NCBI GenBank assembly: GCA_025925615.1 | Contig: JAICLN010000255.1 | Coordinates: 1 to 6,223, forward strand | Length of the DNA: 6,223 nt | Reading direction: 5' to 3' | DNA from: Actinomycetospora sp. | GTDB taxonomy: Bacteria > Actinomycetota > Actinomycetes > Mycobacteriales > Pseudonocardiaceae | Shown here: one piece after another, positions 5,327 to 6,223 of the stretch | How the letters are laid out: each line of letters starts with the position of its first letter | Numbering within the stretch: position 1 is the stretch's first letter | Notes under the pieces: generated by a model | Databases searched by the model: none | What the model saw: the letters and a program-made list of their open reading frames with translations, nothing else | Told to the model about the DNA's origin: nothing | Position numbers and translations under genes: made by a program

Positions 5327-6207
5327 CAGACTCTCCTCACGACGGACACGGCCGCGTTGTCGATCAGGTGGGTGGTCCCGGCCCGCGCGGCGATCAGCAG
5401 GCGGGCGGGGCCGATCTCGGGGGTCGGGCCGAGGTCGACGTCGCGCAGCTCCACGTAGTCGACGTCGAGGCCGGGCTCGGCGTCGAGCACCGCGTGCGCG
5501 GCGGCGAGGACCGCCGCCGGGCCCTCCTCGCCCGCGTACTGGCCGGCGGAGAGGGCCGCGGAGATCGCGACAGCGGCGCGGCGCCCGTCGTCGTCGAGGT
5601 AGGCGTTGCGCGAGGAGCGGGCGAGGCCGTCCTCCTCGCGGACGGTCGCGACGCCCACCACGTGGACGTCGATGTCGAGGTCGCGCACCATCCGGCGGAT
5701 CAGCGTGAGCTGCTGGTAGTCCTTCTCGCCGAAGAACACCACGTCCGGCACGACGATCGCGAAGAGCTTGTTGACCACGGTCAGCATCCCGGCGAAGTGT
5801 CCCGGCCGGACCGCGCCCTCGAGCTCGTCCCCGAGCGGACCCGGGTCGATCGAGGTGCTGAAGCCCTCCGGGTACATGGCCTCGACGTCGGGGGCGAAGA
5901 CCAGCTCGACGCCCTCCTCGCGGCACATCTCGAGGTCGGCCTCGAAGGCGCGCGGGTAGCGGTCGAAGTCCTCGTGCGGCCCGAACTGCCGCGGGTTCAC
6001 GAAGATCGACACGACCGTCGTGGACCCCGGGATCGAGCGGGCGCGCCGCATGAGCTCGCGGTGGCCGTCGTGCAGCGCCCCCATGGTCGGCACGAGCGTC
6101 ACCCGTCGTCCGGCGCCGCGCAGGGCCTTCGTGACGCGGCGCAGGCCGTTCGGGTCGGAGTGGACGGTCAGGCCGTCCTTGGTGTAGCGAGGCTTGCGCC
6201 CGAGCAT
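5326..6207 (-). CDS. panC: Pantothenate synthetase (pantoate-beta-alanine ligase)
   Basis: PanC joins pantoate and beta-alanine using ATP, through a pantoyl-adenylate, to make pantothenate in the cytosol. The 293-residue product has the whole family pattern: [17 protein letters not shown] (40-56) with the HIGH-like His46 and His49, [20 protein letters not shown] (67-86), [16 protein letters not shown] (134-149), [10 protein letters not shown] (158-167) and [15 protein letters not shown] (190-204) containing the KMSKS-like loop. The ATG at 6207 gives a length and N-terminus usual for actinobacterial PanC, but its ribosome binding site is weak (GGA about 10 nt upstream). The frame stays open to the window edge, so a start upstream cannot be excluded. 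It leads the panC-panD-coaX operon, whose promoter must lie outside the window or further upstream genes belong to it. Confidence 0.96.
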   Translation of the reverse strand: MLGRKPRYTKDGLTVHSDPNGLRRVTKALRGAGRRVTLVPTMGALHDGHRELMRRARSIPGSTTVVSIFVNPRQFGPHEDFDRYPRAFEADLEMCREEGVELVFAPDVEAMYPEGFSTSIDPGPLGDELEGAVRPGHFAGMLTVVNKLFAIVVPDVVFFGEKDYQQLTLIRRMVRDLDIDVHVVGVATVREEDGLARSSRNAYLDDDGRRAAVAISAALSAGQYAGEEGPAAVLAAAHAVLDAEPGLDVDYVELRDVDLGPTPEIGPARLLIAARAGTTHLIDNAAVSVVRRV

Positions 6208-6223
6208 GTCGTGCGTCCGCAGG

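Overview
The window is very GC-rich, with strong G/C third-position bias and GTG starts. It carries Lsr2, a nucleoid protein confined to actinobacteria, and a panC-panD-coaX cluster, so it comes from an actinobacterial chromosome. Protein flavour suggests Pseudonocardiaceae or a relative, but that is a guess. I see no rRNA, tRNA, CRISPR array, transposase or phage gene.

Left part (1-1857): a truncated membrane-protein gene on the minus strand diverges from a MarR-family regulator on the plus strand. The 83-bp gap between them holds a 25-bp inverted repeat that looks like an operator, a good minus-strand promoter and a probable leaderless start for the regulator. The regulator gene overlaps a divergent ribose-phosphate diphosphokinase (prs-like) by 13 nt, so the two are probably co-transcribed.

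Middle part (1919-3985, all minus strand): a TetR-family regulator converging on the prs-like gene, then lsr2 with a recognisable promoter, a strong 35-nt hairpin, an isochorismatase-family cysteine hydrolase with an intact Asp-Lys-Cys triad, and the C-terminal remnant of a DUF779 protein.

Right part (4048-6207, minus strand): panC, panD and coaX in a tight operon (1-nt overlap, then a 4-nt gap). PanC and PanD make pantothenate from pantoate, beta-alanine and aspartate; CoaX would phosphorylate it toward coenzyme A. CoaX lacks an Asp normally found in its DFGT-type motif.

The window looks like a rearranged version of a conserved actinobacterial neighbourhood. In Mycobacterium tuberculosis the order is panC-panD-coaX-(small gene)-lysS-lsr2-clpC1. 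Here lysS is absent between coaX and lsr2, a gene fragment and a hydrolase take its place, and clpC does not follow lsr2. I found no convincing new defence or mobile system; the points of interest are this breakpoint, the altered CoaX and Prs motifs, and the divergent regulatory region.
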